DNA of 32,256 nucleotides, taken from Saprospiraceae bacterium. GTDB lineage: Bacteria > Bacteroidota > Bacteroidia > Chitinophagales > Saprospiraceae. A program made the position numbers and the translations under genes. The notes under the pieces are model-generated. The model was not told the origin of the DNA. It made no database searches and saw only the letters and a program-made list of their open reading frames with translations. Positions 24,638 to 32,256 of the stretch are shown piece by piece. How positions within the stretch are numbered: position 1 is the first letter of the stretch; each line of letters begins with the position of its first letter. Location: positions 1 through 32,256 of the forward strand of contig JALHRR010000032.1 in NCBI GenBank assembly GCA_022841345.1, given 5' to 3'.

Positions 24638-25318
24638 ATGATTATCAGATATTTAGGACATTCCAGTTTCCATATTACCATCAGTAATTCAAGGATTATT
24701 GTGGATCCATACATTTCTCCTAATCCACTGGCCAGTCATATCGACATTCAATCATTGACTGCTGATTATATTCTTCTGACCCATGGCCATGGAGATCATA
24801 TCGCAGATGTGGAGGCTATAGCCACTCATACCGGAGCCAGTATTATTTCAATTTATGAAGTAGTTACATACTTTGAAAATAAAGGATTCAAAGGTCATCC
24901 TATGAATCTCGGAGGCTCCTGGAACTTTGATTTCGGACGCCTGAAAGTCACAAATGCCATTCATTCATCCTCATTTCCTGATGGATCTTATGCCGGCAAT
25001 CCCTGCGGATTCATGTTATATACTGCAGAGGGCAATCTTTATATTGCAGGTGATACAGCTTTGACCATGGATATGAAGTTGATTCCTATGTTTGGTCCAA
25101 AGCCCGATCTGGCCATTTTGCCGATTGGAAGTAATTTCACGATGGATGCAGACGATGCGGTTTTAGCCAGTGATTTTATTGAGTGTAACAAAATAATAGG
25201 TTGTCATTATGACACGTTCGGATATATAAAGATCAATCAGGAAGAGACGATCAACAAATTCAAATCTAAAGGGAAAGAATTAATTCTTTTGCCCATCGGA
25301 GGATCATTTACAAATTAA
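24638..25318 (+). CDS. UlaG-like metallo-beta-lactamase-fold metal-dependent hydrolase
   Basis: 226 residues from the ATG at 24638 ([20 protein letters not shown]); an in-frame TTG at 24602 is less likely and would lie inside the promoter box. The metal-binding motif HxHxDH is intact (His49, His51, Asp53, His54 in [13 protein letters not shown]). Further ligands are expected in [18 protein letters not shown] and [10 protein letters not shown]. This matches the UPF0173/UlaG branch of the superfamily; members hydrolyse varied substrates and this one's is unknown. It ends 16 bases before parA, so the two are likely cotranscribed. Confidence 0.86.
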   Translation: MIIRYLGHSSFHITISNSRIIVDPYISPNPLASHIDIQSLTADYILLTHGHGDHIADVEAIATHTGASIISIYEVVTYFENKGFKGHPMNLGGSWNFDFGRLKVTNAIHSSSFPDGSYAGNPCGFMLYTAEGNLYIAGDTALTMDMKLIPMFGPKPDLAILPIGSNFTMDADDAVLASDFIECNKIIGCHYDTFGYIKINQEETINKFKSKGKELILLPIGGSFTN

Positions 25319-25334
25319 TCAGGGAGATTTCATA

Positions 25335-26120
25335 ATGGGAAAAGTAATTGCAATTGCCAATCAGAAAGGTGGTGTCGGAAAAACCACTACTGCCATTAAT
25401 CTGGCAGCCTGTCTGGCAATTCTGGAGAAAAAAGTTTTATTAATAGATGCTGATCCTCAAGCCAATGCCAGTTCAGGAGTGGGCATTGATTTACAGGAAG
25501 TGGATTATAGCATTTACGATTGTATGATGAATGAGGCAGATCCTCATGATGCCATTTACGAAACAGAAACTCCAAATCTGTATATCCTTCCTTCCAGCAT
25601 CAATCTTGTAGGAGCCGAACTGGAATTGGTTTCTAAGATTCGAAGAGAGTACATCATGAAGGATTTTGTAGATAAAATCAGAGATGAATACGATTATGTG
25701 TTTATCGATTGTCTGCCTTCACTGGGGATTATCACCGTCAATGCTCTGACAGCTGCAGACAGTGTTTTGATACCCATTCAATGCGAAATATTTGCTTTGG
25801 AGGGATTTACGAAATTGAAAAACACCATTAATCTGGTAAAGAAGCAGTTGAATCCCGAATTAAGCATCGAAGGTATATTGCTCTCCATGTATGACAAGCG
25901 ATTAAGGCTCGCGAATCTTGTGGTATCGGAAGTTAGATCACTCGTAAAAGACCCTATCTACGAAACCATCATTCACAGAAACTCAAAGATTTCTGAAGCT
26001 CCGAGCACGCATCAGCCGGTTATTCTCTATGATGCAGGAAGCAAAGGAACCATCAATTTTCTAAATCTGTCAAAAGAGTTTTTGAAAAACAATAAGGCTC
26101 CGATTGCAGTTAACAAATAA
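25335..26120 (+). CDS. parA: ParA/Soj chromosome-partitioning ATPase
   Basis: 261 residues. A deviant Walker A motif near the start (KGGVGKTT, residues 11-18), [14 protein letters not shown], and Walker B-like [11 protein letters not shown] define a chromosomal ParA/Soj ATPase. ParA dimers bind DNA non-specifically with ATP and move or position ParB-parS complexes at the origin region. The length is normal for the chromosomal type, which lacks the N-terminal helix-turn-helix of plasmid type Ia ParA. AGGGAG at 25321-25326 may serve as ribosome binding site. parB follows after 77 bases, with an AT-rich inverted repeat in the gap. Confidence 0.95.
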   Translation: MGKVIAIANQKGGVGKTTTAINLAACLAILEKKVLLIDADPQANASSGVGIDLQEVDYSIYDCMMNEADPHDAIYETETPNLYILPSSINLVGAELELVSKIRREYIMKDFVDKIRDEYDYVFIDCLPSLGIITVNALTAADSVLIPIQCEIFALEGFTKLKNTINLVKKQLNPELSIEGILLSMYDKRLRLANLVVSEVRSLVKDPIYETIIHRNSKISEAPSTHQPVILYDAGSKGTINFLNLSKEFLKNNKAPIAVNK

Positions 26121-26124
26121 ATAA

Positions 26125-26147
26125 TATAAATAAAATTTCTATTTATA
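26125..26147. promoter_or_regulatory. AT-rich inverted repeat between parA and parB
   Basis: TATAAATA (26125-26132) and TATTTATA (26140-26147) form a perfect 8-base inverted repeat with a 7-base centre. All stem pairs are A-T, so a stable hairpin is doubtful; it could be a protein site or chance in AT-rich DNA. Confidence 0.25.
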
Positions 26148-26197
26148 CGATCATAATTACTTTATAATCATATATTTAGACTATATATCATTGAAAA

Positions 26198-27094
26198 ATG
26201 GCGAAGAAAGTTTTAAAAAAGGAATTGGGAAAAGGGATCAGAGCATTGCTCAGCAATCTGGATGACGAGATGCAAACAGATGCCCCTGCTCTGGTGAAAG
26301 AATTGAATAGCAGCATCATAGAAATAGATATTGATCAGGTAGAGATCAATCCATTTCAGCCCAGAAAGGATTTTGATCCTGCATCTATGGAAGAATTGGC
26401 TACTTCCATCAAAACATATGGCTTAATTCAGCCAATCACTGTCAGAAGACTGGCAGCAAATTCGTATCAATTAATTTCAGGTGAAAGAAGATTGAGAGCA
26501 TCCAAACTGGCTGGATTGCTGACTATTCCTGTGTATATCAGAATTGCAAATGACCAGGAACTTCTGGAAATGGCATTGGTTGAAAATATACAGCGAAAAG
26601 ACCTTAACGCAATTGAAGTTGCAATCTCTTATCAGCGCTTAATGGAAGAATGCAGCCTGACTCATGAGCAATTGTCTGACAGAATTGGAAAAGACAGATC
26701 AACTGTAACCAATTACACCAGATTATTAAAACTGCCACCGGAGATCCAGCAATCCCTGAAAAGACAGGAAATGAGTATGGGACACGCACGTGCACTCGCA
26801 GGAATTCAGGATGTAGCTGTGCAGCTGAGTGTAGCCAAAAATATCAGAGAAGCCGGGTTAAGCGTAAGGGCTACCGAAGAGCTTATCAGAAGATATCAGG
26901 AACCATCCAAACCAAAATCAAGCGAACCAGCAGGCAATAACCCGTATGCCCATGTAGAACGACAATTAAGTCACACCCTGGATGCCAAAGTTAAAGTAAA
27001 GCAAAATGCAAATGCTGCCGGAGGTTCTATCGTTATACAGTTTCATGACATGCAGGACTTCAACCGAATAATGGAACTCATTGAAAGTGAATAA
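26198..27094 (+). CDS. parB: ParB/Spo0J chromosome-partitioning protein
   Basis: 298 residues. The N-terminal CTP-binding ParB/Srx domain shows NPFQPRKDFD (51-60) and the hallmark GERRLRASKLAG (95-106), then MALVENIQRKDLNAIEVA. A helix-turn-helix for parS recognition follows (about 154-177, LTHEQLSDRIGKDRSTVTNY), and the C-terminal dimer domain contains VKVKQNANAAGGSIVIQFHD. ParB loads at parS, slides as a CTP-dependent clamp, and works with ParA in segregation. No convincing parS site was found in this window. The stop overlaps the start of the DUF5683 gene. Confidence 0.95.
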   Translation: MAKKVLKKELGKGIRALLSNLDDEMQTDAPALVKELNSSIIEIDIDQVEINPFQPRKDFDPASMEELATSIKTYGLIQPITVRRLAANSYQLISGERRLRASKLAGLLTIPVYIRIANDQELLEMALVENIQRKDLNAIEVAISYQRLMEECSLTHEQLSDRIGKDRSTVTNYTRLLKLPPEIQQSLKRQEMSMGHARALAGIQDVAVQLSVAKNIREAGLSVRATEELIRRYQEPSKPKSSEPAGNNPYAHVERQLSHTLDAKVKVKQNANAAGGSIVIQFHDMQDFNRIMELIESE

Positions 27095-27713
27095 GATAAC
27101 ACACCTTACTTCAATAATTATAACTCTATTCCTGTTCTTGCAGGTAGAAATAAGTGTTGCTCAAACTGACAGTATTCCTGCCGCAGATACTATTGCACAG
27201 GATAGTGTCACAGAGGTAAAAAAACCTTCTAAAACCAAACCTTATAATTTCCGCAGAAGTTTCAAAGAAGATTACCCACATCCCAAAACCGCCACTTATG
27301 CTGCATTGATTATTCCCGGAGCGGGACAGGCATATAATAAGGATTGGTGGAAAATTCCGATAGTTTGGGCAGCTTATGGCGGCATTGGCTATTCCATTTA
27401 CTTCCACTATACACAATATAAATTATTTGATAAAAGGGTAGTAGATTATCTCGCCAATCCCATGGACTTTCCGGGTGTAAATGTCAGTGTTCTGCGGGAT
27501 GGAAGAGATTATTACAGAAAATACCTGGAATATTCATACCTGGGAGCGGTTCTTATCCACGTGTTAGCAGCAACTGAGGCATATGTTGCAGCCCATTTTA
27601 AGAAATTTGATATCACAGATGAGTTGAGTTTGAGAATTACCCCTCAGATACAGGCTTATCCGGGAAATTTACAGCCGATGCAGGCAGGAGTGGCTATGCA
27701 TTTTTCGTTTTAA
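27087..27713 (+). CDS. DUF5683 family envelope protein
   Basis: 208 residues from the GTG at 27087; a TTG at 27081 is also in frame and no ATG is available. A signal peptide (NKITHLTSIIITLFLFLQVE to SVAQ) precedes a DUF5683 domain: HPKTATYAALIIPGAGQAYN, KDWWKIPIVWAAYGGIGYSI, a polar loop (VNVSVLRDGRDYYRKYLEYS) and a second hydrophobic pair (YLGAVLIHVLAATEAYVAAH). The end (GVAMHFSF) looks like a closing beta-strand. In this phylum the gene regularly follows parB, and here it overlaps parB by 8 bases. Its function is unknown; an inner-membrane or envelope location is likely. Confidence 0.82.
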   Translation: MNKITHLTSIIITLFLFLQVEISVAQTDSIPAADTIAQDSVTEVKKPSKTKPYNFRRSFKEDYPHPKTATYAALIIPGAGQAYNKDWWKIPIVWAAYGGIGYSIYFHYTQYKLFDKRVVDYLANPMDFPGVNVSVLRDGRDYYRKYLEYSYLGAVLIHVLAATEAYVAAHFKKFDITDELSLRITPQIQAYPGNLQPMQAGVAMHFSF

Positions 27714-27769
27714 AAACAAAGTTTCGTTAAAGTCTGCTGTTAAACTTGCTATGGATGAGAATAACAGGA

Positions 27770-28018
27770 TTGAAGGTGTAACAATCGCACCTTTGAGAAT
27801 AATACGTAAAAAATGGTTTTGAGCGAAGCGACCAGGACCGGTACTGTGTGAGCATGCCCTGAAACCAAGCAGGTATAGAGATGACCTGTGAAGACCAGAC
27901 AGGAACAGATAATGCCACAGCGAGTTTAGCGGGCCTAGCGTAGCGAAAACGCATTTTTAGGATTAGGCTCAACAGTGCGAATGGTTTTTGGTTACTTTTT
28001 GCCATCTCAAAAAGTAAC
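27770..28018. repeat. Non-coding repeat-like element ending in a GTTACTTTTT hairpin
   Basis: The 417-base gap between DUF5683 and PAP2 holds GAGCGAAGCGA and GGCCTAGCGTAGCGAAAACGC blocks. It also has a perfect 10-base inverted repeat, GTTACTTTTT (27991-28000) and AAAAAGTAAC (28009-28018), with an 8-base loop. Its composition differs from the flanking genes. As I recall, similar hairpins recur in genomes of this phylum. The reading frame across it on the minus strand (MAKSNQKPFALL) is probably a by-product. Start and end are approximate. Confidence 0.5.
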
Positions 28019-28130
28019 AGCCCAACCGGCTTGAGGTGAATTAGAAGGACGCAATTCTAAAGAGATAATTAGTAGTTAGAAATATAATTATACTAGACCT
28101 GAAGAAGCAATTTTAATGTTCAAGGGTTTG

Positions 28131-28685
28131 TCACTTAAGCCCCTCCAGTACTTTTTCATAAATTTTGAAAAAAGCATAAGCAACCATACTTCCCCAAATA
28201 AATCCTCCCAAAATATCGAGCGGATAATGAACTCCTGCATACACCTGAGCTATCCCTACCAAAACCGCCCAGGGAAATAACCATAAAGTCCATTTTCTTT
28301 TCATTTTACCTACAACTAAGTAAATAAATAAAGCCAGAGACATATGATTGGACGCATGCGATGATGGAAAACTGTATCCGGAACCGCAATGAATCTTCAG
28401 GTCAAGGTTTTGAATATTTGAACTTTCGTGACAAGGTCTTGGCCTTTCGATTGATTTTTTTATCAGTTGGGAATTGGTGAAATCAGAAAATCCAGCCACG
28501 ACCATAGCGAATATGATAATCAGAAAACCTTTCTTTTTGAAAGAGCGGATTAGAAGAAAAGCCATGAGGAGATAAAGTGGAATCCACACCTTTTGATTTC
28601 TCCATTGAATCAACACATAATCCAGCCAATCCGGCAATTGCCAGCCATTGACAGAGGAAAAAAGTGCCTGATCCAGTTCCAGCAT
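28131..28685 (-). CDS. PAP2-family membrane phosphatase
   Basis: 184 residues with about five membrane segments (VWIPLYLLMAFLLI, GFLIIIFAMVVAGF, MSLALFIYLVVG, LWLFPWAVLVGIAQVY, LGGFIWGSMVAYAFF). The PAP2 phosphatase motifs are present: K-X6-RP (Lys76 to Arg83), PSSH (107-110) and the third motif with His153 and Asp157 in AQVYAGVHYPLD. The arginine of the classical SR-X5-H-X3-D third motif is glutamine here (Gln147), which I believe is usual in this phylum. Substrates in the family are lipid phosphates such as undecaprenyl pyrophosphate, phosphatidate or lipid A; the exact one is unclear. It is a single gene, convergent with parAB-DUF5683. Confidence 0.88.
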   Translation of the reverse strand: MLELDQALFSSVNGWQLPDWLDYVLIQWRNQKVWIPLYLLMAFLLIRSFKKKGFLIIIFAMVVAGFSDFTNSQLIKKSIERPRPCHESSNIQNLDLKIHCGSGYSFPSSHASNHMSLALFIYLVVGKMKRKWTLWLFPWAVLVGIAQVYAGVHYPLDILGGFIWGSMVAYAFFKIYEKVLEGLK

Positions 28686-28704
28686 TTATTAATAGTTATG
28701 CAGA

Positions 28705-28712
28705 CAAAACTA
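28705..28712 (-). promoter_or_regulatory. Candidate -7 box for the PAP2 gene
   Basis: On the minus strand this reads TAGTTTTG (TAnnTTTG), 20 bases before the ATG at 28685. The -33 position is weak. Confidence 0.45.
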
Positions 28713-28902
28713 TCAATTTATTTCATCTAATTCTCAGGAAACGGAAGCGTCGCATTGCCTACTATTATCCCATCTGTTTAAATTAGCGGGAATAATCACC
28801 AATTATTTAAGGGAGGAATGCCTGTTTTGATTCTGAATCTTGAAAAATTAAACCAAATATTTCCCCTATTTTTACGGCCTCAAAAAAATAAAAACAACGC
28901 AA

Positions 28903-30276
28903 TTGAGCTTAATTAAATCAATTTCAGGAATAAGAGGCACTATCGGAGGATTTCCGGGTGATAATCTAACTCCTGTAGATATCGTTGAATGTACTGCTGC
29001 CTTCGGGCACTGGATTCTGGAAACCGGCAAAAAGCCAAGTGTTGTTATAGGGAGAGATGCCAGGATCTCAGGTAATTTGGTTCAAACTTTAGTTACGCAA
29101 ACGCTTGTAGCACAGGGTTTTCATGTGATGGACCTGGGATTATCTACCACCCCTACAGTGGAAATGGCAGTCACAGAATTGAATGCTTCCGCCGGAATCA
29201 TTATCACTGCAAGCCATAATCCAATCCAATGGAATGCCCTCAAATTCTTAAATGATAAGGGCGAATTTATTTCCGCTGAGGATGGTAAGCACATATTGGA
29301 TATAATCGCCCGCAAAATTTATATATTTCAAACAGTCGAAAATCTGGGCAGCATCAGTTATCCGGAAGGCACAATGGAAAGGCATATTGATCGCATTCTG
29401 AAATTGCCATTGGTTAATTTAGACGCCATTCAATCCAGAAAATTCAACATCATCGTGGATCCTGTAAATTCCACAGGCAGTATTGCTCTTGGGGCTTTAT
29501 TGAGTCGCCTGGGCTGCACATTTTCTATGATCAATGATGATTTGAGCGGCAGATTTGCGCACAATCCGGAGCCATTGCCGGAGCATTTGACTCAAATTTC
29601 CGAAATGGTTGTCAGTCAAAAAGCTGATTTGGGTATTACAGTAGATCCAGATGTAGATCGTCTCGCTTTTATCAATGAAGATGGCAGTATGTTTGGAGAA
29701 GAATACACTTTAGTGGCTGTGGCAGACTATGTCCTGAGCAAAAAAGGAGGCAATACCGTTTCCAACCTTTCTTCTACCCGAGCATTGAAAGATGTCACAG
29801 AAAAGCACGGTCACTCTTACTTTGCAGCTGCTGTAGGTGAAGTAAATGTGGTCTCAAAAATGAAAGAGGTCAATGCAGTCATCGGAGGAGAAGGTAATGG
29901 AGGCATCATTCTTCCTGAGCTGCACTACGGAAGAGATGCGCTGGTAGGTATTGCATTGTTCCTGTCATTACTCGCAGAGCGTCAACAATCCATGACTGAG
30001 CTTAAAAATTCCTATCCGGTTTACGAAATGGCGAAGTCAAAAATTGAACTAGTTCCGGGTATGAATGTGTTAGAACTACTGGATAAGGTCAAGACTGCCT
30101 TTAAAAGCGAAAAAATAAACGATATAGACGGTGTAAAAATAGACTTCCCTAGCGGCTGGGTGCATCTGAGACAATCCAATACGGAACCCATCATCAGATT
30201 GTATGCAGAAGCGACCAGCAAGGAAGAAGTTCGTAGATTGTGTTCCCTCGTAGAAAATGTCATCAACAATAACTAA
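28903..30276 (+). CDS. glmM: Phosphoglucosamine mutase-like enzyme (alpha-D-phosphohexomutase)
   Basis: 457 residues. The start is a TTG (SLIKSISGIRGTIGG), kept because it opens the conserved N-terminus and no in-frame ATG lies near. The four active-site loops are intact: the phosphoserine loop ITASHNP (Ser104), metal loop DPDVDR (248-253), sugar loop GEGNGG (329-334) and phosphate loop RQSNTEPIIR (423-432). The enzyme interconverts glucosamine-6-phosphate and glucosamine-1-phosphate for UDP-GlcNAc, hence peptidoglycan and LPS. Phosphomannomutase or phosphoglucomutase activity cannot be excluded from sequence alone. The cysteine desulfurase gene follows after 10 bases. Confidence 0.86.
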   Translation: MSLIKSISGIRGTIGGFPGDNLTPVDIVECTAAFGHWILETGKKPSVVIGRDARISGNLVQTLVTQTLVAQGFHVMDLGLSTTPTVEMAVTELNASAGIIITASHNPIQWNALKFLNDKGEFISAEDGKHILDIIARKIYIFQTVENLGSISYPEGTMERHIDRILKLPLVNLDAIQSRKFNIIVDPVNSTGSIALGALLSRLGCTFSMINDDLSGRFAHNPEPLPEHLTQISEMVVSQKADLGITVDPDVDRLAFINEDGSMFGEEYTLVAVADYVLSKKGGNTVSNLSSTRALKDVTEKHGHSYFAAAVGEVNVVSKMKEVNAVIGGEGNGGIILPELHYGRDALVGIALFLSLLAERQQSMTELKNSYPVYEMAKSKIELVPGMNVLELLDKVKTAFKSEKINDIDGVKIDFPSGWVHLRQSNTEPIIRLYAEATSKEEVRRLCSLVENVINNN

Positions 30277-30286
30277 CTGAACGGAA

Positions 30287-31444
30287 ATGAGAATATACTT
30301 TGACAACGCTGCAACTACTCCCATGAGCCCTGAAGTAATTGAGGTCATGACGCATTGCATGCAACAGGAGTTTGGCAATCCCTCCTCTACGCACAGTGAA
30401 GGTCGCAGAGCCAGGGCATTGATCGAACTATCCAGAAAAAGTATAGCTAAATATCTGCACGCTTCCATCGGTGAAATTTTCTTCACTTCAGGTGGGACAG
30501 AATCCAATAACATGGCCATTAAATGTGCCGTAAGGGATCTGGATGTGAGACGAATTATCACCACCAATATTGAGCATCACTGCGTCCTCCACACTGTAGA
30601 AAGTATGGAAAAGTATATGAATGTGGAAGTTGTTTACCTTGAGGTCGATCAGGAAGGCAAAATTGATATCAATGAGCTGGAATCTGAGTTGAAGGCTTCG
30701 GATGTAAAGACTTTAGTGAGCATCATGCACGCCAATAATGAAATCGGAACATTGAACGATATTGCTCAGATCGGGAATATTTGTCATGCAAATGGTGCAT
30801 TATTTCACTCAGATACTGTGCAGACGGTGGGTCATTATCCTGTTCATGCTGATGAATTAAACATTGACTTCTTCTCAGGAGCAGCGCACAAGTTTCACGG
30901 TCCGAAAGGTATTGGATTATTGTATATCAATAGCCGAAATGCAATTAAGCCATTTATTGACGGAGGTGCTCAGGAGAGAAACATGAGAGGTGGCACTGAA
31001 AATATTTATGGAATAGTTGGAATGGCCCGTGCATTGGAGGATGCTTATGAGCATCTGGGCGAAAGAATGGCCTACATATCAGCTCTAAGAACATATTTGA
31101 AAGAATCATTGCTGGAATGGCAGCCTGAAATATGCATGAATGGAGCAGAAAATGGACTTTACACTGTACTCAATGTGGCTTTCCCGCCGAACAATAAGTC
31201 AGAAATGTTATTAACTCTGCTTGATATTCACGGAATCAGCGTTTCAGGCGGCAGTGCCTGCAGCTCTGGATCAGATAAAGGATCTCATGTGATAGGAGCT
31301 ATCGGGAGAGATCCTTCATGGAAATCAGTTCGCTTTTCATTTTCACACTTTAATACAAAAGCTGAAATTGATCAGGTGATGGAAAAGTTAAATGCCATTT
31401 TACCGGCTAATGCTTTCAGATCCTTGCAGATGGAGAAGCATTGA
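30287..31444 (+). CDS. Cysteine desulfurase (NifS/IscS family)
   Basis: 385 residues, normal for the family. FDNAATTPMSPEV opens the chain; SGGTESNNMAIK and IEHHCVLHTVES (His98) bind the cofactor; the PLP lysine is Lys202 in GAAHKFHGPKG. The sulfur-carrying cysteine is Cys325 in SGGSACSSGS, a short loop of the NifS type-I kind. GGAQERNMRGGTEN is typical. It takes sulfur from cysteine as an enzyme persulfide for Fe-S cluster or thio-cofactor assembly. No iscU or other Fe-S assembly gene is visible beside it. Its last 29 bases overlap the end of the convergent AP2-domain gene. Confidence 0.92.
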   Translation: MRIYFDNAATTPMSPEVIEVMTHCMQQEFGNPSSTHSEGRRARALIELSRKSIAKYLHASIGEIFFTSGGTESNNMAIKCAVRDLDVRRIITTNIEHHCVLHTVESMEKYMNVEVVYLEVDQEGKIDINELESELKASDVKTLVSIMHANNEIGTLNDIAQIGNICHANGALFHSDTVQTVGHYPVHADELNIDFFSGAAHKFHGPKGIGLLYINSRNAIKPFIDGGAQERNMRGGTENIYGIVGMARALEDAYEHLGERMAYISALRTYLKESLLEWQPEICMNGAENGLYTVLNVAFPPNNKSEMLLTLLDIHGISVSGGSACSSGSDKGSHVIGAIGRDPSWKSVRFSFSHFNTKAEIDQVMEKLNAILPANAFRSLQMEKH

Positions 31445-31964
31445 TGGAGTTAATTTTTGCCTTTTCACCATACAATTCCATAGACTTCTTGTTGTAGGCA
31501 ACTGCAGCGTCTTCAGGATTATTAAACATTCCCAGGTGGACAGCTTTTCCGCTGATAGAAATAATCGCTCTGTACTTGCGATTTTCCTGATACACACCCG
31601 TATACCCTGTTTTACTGCTTGTTTTTCTTTGGCGACTGGCAGTAGCCCTTGATCTCCAAACCAAATTGTCTAGTCTGCAATCCAGTTTGTTGCCATTAAT
31701 AGCACCAACAAGATTGTTTTCTTCGGAAAAGCCTTTTTTGAATTTCTCAGCAATGTATCTGTGCAGATAAATAGTTTCTGTTCGAAAACTGCCATCAGGA
31801 TTTTTGTAAGTCTTCTGATAAACTGCGCAACCTGAAGAGTGTTTTCTCAAATTACCCAACAAATTAATCTCTTTACATTGCGGATCAGACTTTAACTTTT
31901 CAAAAACCTCAGAATCGAGCAACACCACATCATCCGAATTTTTAAGTTTGATTTTTTCCTGCAT
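31416..31964 (-). CDS. AP2-domain protein with a degenerate HNH-like region
   Basis: 182 residues from the ATG at 31964 (MQEKIKLKNSDDVVLLDSEV); a TTG at 32069 is in frame but would add an unlikely 35 residues. The middle part resembles HNH_3-type endonucleases (IYLHRYIAEKFKKGF, INGNKLDCRLDNLVWRS), but where those have a VNH-DG core this reads VGAINGNK, so the second histidine is missing. The end (about 125-175) is an AP2-like DNA-binding domain: GYTGVYQENRKYRAIISISG, VHLGMFNNPEDAAVAYNKKS. AP2-HNH proteins are often homing endonucleases or phage proteins; this one may keep only DNA binding. It is convergent with, and overlaps, the cysteine desulfurase gene. Confidence 0.75.
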   Translation of the reverse strand: MQEKIKLKNSDDVVLLDSEVFEKLKSDPQCKEINLLGNLRKHSSGCAVYQKTYKNPDGSFRTETIYLHRYIAEKFKKGFSEENNLVGAINGNKLDCRLDNLVWRSRATASRQRKTSSKTGYTGVYQENRKYRAIISISGKAVHLGMFNNPEDAAVAYNKKSMELYGEKAKINSINASPSARI

Positions 31965-32079
31965 TATAACTTTATTTGGCTTTGTATAGGTCAATATAGA
32001 CTGAAATATGATCTGTAAATGTCTTAACTTGTTTTTTTGTTTAGGAAATAGGGGCAAAAGGTTAAACAAAATGAAAATT

Positions 32080-32087
32080 TATTTTTG
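32080..32087 (+). promoter_or_regulatory. Candidate -7 box for ribD
   Basis: TATTTTTG matches TAnnTTTG and lies 20 bases before the ATG at 32108. No TTG is seen at the -33 position. Confidence 0.4.
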
Positions 32088-32107
32088 TGGTCAATAAAAA
32101 TATCATC

Positions 32108-32256
32108 ATGTTGCGCTGTATTAGCCTCGCAAAAAGAGCTACAGGCTATACCAAAACCAACCCCAGAGTAGGGTGCATGATTGTTTGGGAAAATAAAATA
32201 CTGGCAGAGGGCTGGCATCAATATTTTGGCGGAATGCACGCAGAACCTCACGCATT
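32108..32256 (+). CDS. ribD: Riboflavin biosynthesis protein RibD, N-terminal part (cut by the window end)
   Basis: 49 codons are visible. The sequence MLRCISLAKRATGYTKTNPR then VGCMIVWENKILAEGWHQYF is the start of the RibD deaminase domain (usual pattern M-RC--LA-----T-PNP-VG--IV---KI--EG-H). The first zinc-binding motif HAE (His44-Glu46 in GGMHAEPHA) is reached just before the edge. RibD carries out the deaminase and, in the usual bifunctional form, the reductase step of riboflavin synthesis; whether the reductase half follows cannot be seen. Confidence 0.88.
   Translation, partial: MLRCISLAKRATGYTKTNPRVGCMIVWENKILAEGWHQYFGGMHAEPHA

Noticed and set aside
27545-27575. CACGTG core that could be a parS site near parB
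   Set aside because: The flanks (TTATC-CACGTG-TTAGC) do not form the needed palindrome and it lies inside the DUF5683 coding sequence. The CACGTG near 5677 is likewise coding and asymmetric.
27727-28005. 92-codon minus-strand frame (MAKSNQKPFALL...)
   Set aside because: It lies wholly in the repeat-like element; such frames appear in repeat copies as annotation artefacts, and there is no ribosome site or domain.

Overview
The window looks like chromosome from a member of the Bacteroidota, probably a T9SS-bearing environmental lineage; Saprospiria is my best guess, not proven. The signs are: three proteins with a type A T9SS C-terminal sorting domain; large surface proteins whose N-terminal domain (QGMRYQAVARD...) is typical of the phylum; the parA-parB-DUF5683 order; several TAnnTTTG promoter boxes; weak Shine-Dalgarno signals; and moderately AT-rich DNA. 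No rRNA, tRNA, CRISPR array, transposase or integrase was seen.

Layout. At 1-247 is the end of a small lipoprotein/membrane gene. At 495-6694, on the minus strand, lie two tandem copies of a two-gene module: a small T9SS-sorted protein followed 9-10 bases later by a long beta-repeat, fibre-like protein with a phage-appendage-like 'SADYAE' domain. At 7077-8608 a GlxA-type AraC regulator stands divergent to a VOC/PhnB-like protein. At 8629-14178 is a 1849-residue secreted CotH-family protein with three tandem 174-175-residue repeats. At 14597-17788 is a CheB-CheR-PAS-histidine kinase fusion. From 18.0 to 22.8 kb runs a series of small housekeeping or unknown plus-strand genes: a decayed GNAT acetyltransferase tail, DUF2200, Hsp20, DUF6629, a 58-residue protein too short for most gene callers, DUF6544, a gene split by two in-frame amber codons, and a small LMW tyrosine phosphatase. 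At 23.0-24.4 kb a minus-strand cluster carries a ferredoxin-like/CDGSH protein, OsmC, DUF2442 and DUF4160. At 24.6-27.7 kb are an UlaG-like hydrolase, parA, parB and DUF5683. A non-coding repeat-like element follows, then a PAP2 phosphatase. The end holds glmM-like and cysteine desulfurase genes in tandem, an AP2-domain protein, and the start of ribD.

How parts work together. The 495-6694 block is most easily read as a duplicated cell-surface or secreted fibre module, whose copies differ mainly in the number of internal beta-repeats (two versus four). ParA/ParB serve chromosome segregation. GlmM feeds UDP-GlcNAc synthesis. The cysteine desulfurase supplies sulfur for Fe-S clusters, which the CDGSH protein would also need, although the two are about 7 kb apart. 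The strongest candidates for something undescribed are the duplicated surface module and the twice-amber-interrupted reading frame at 21685-22380.
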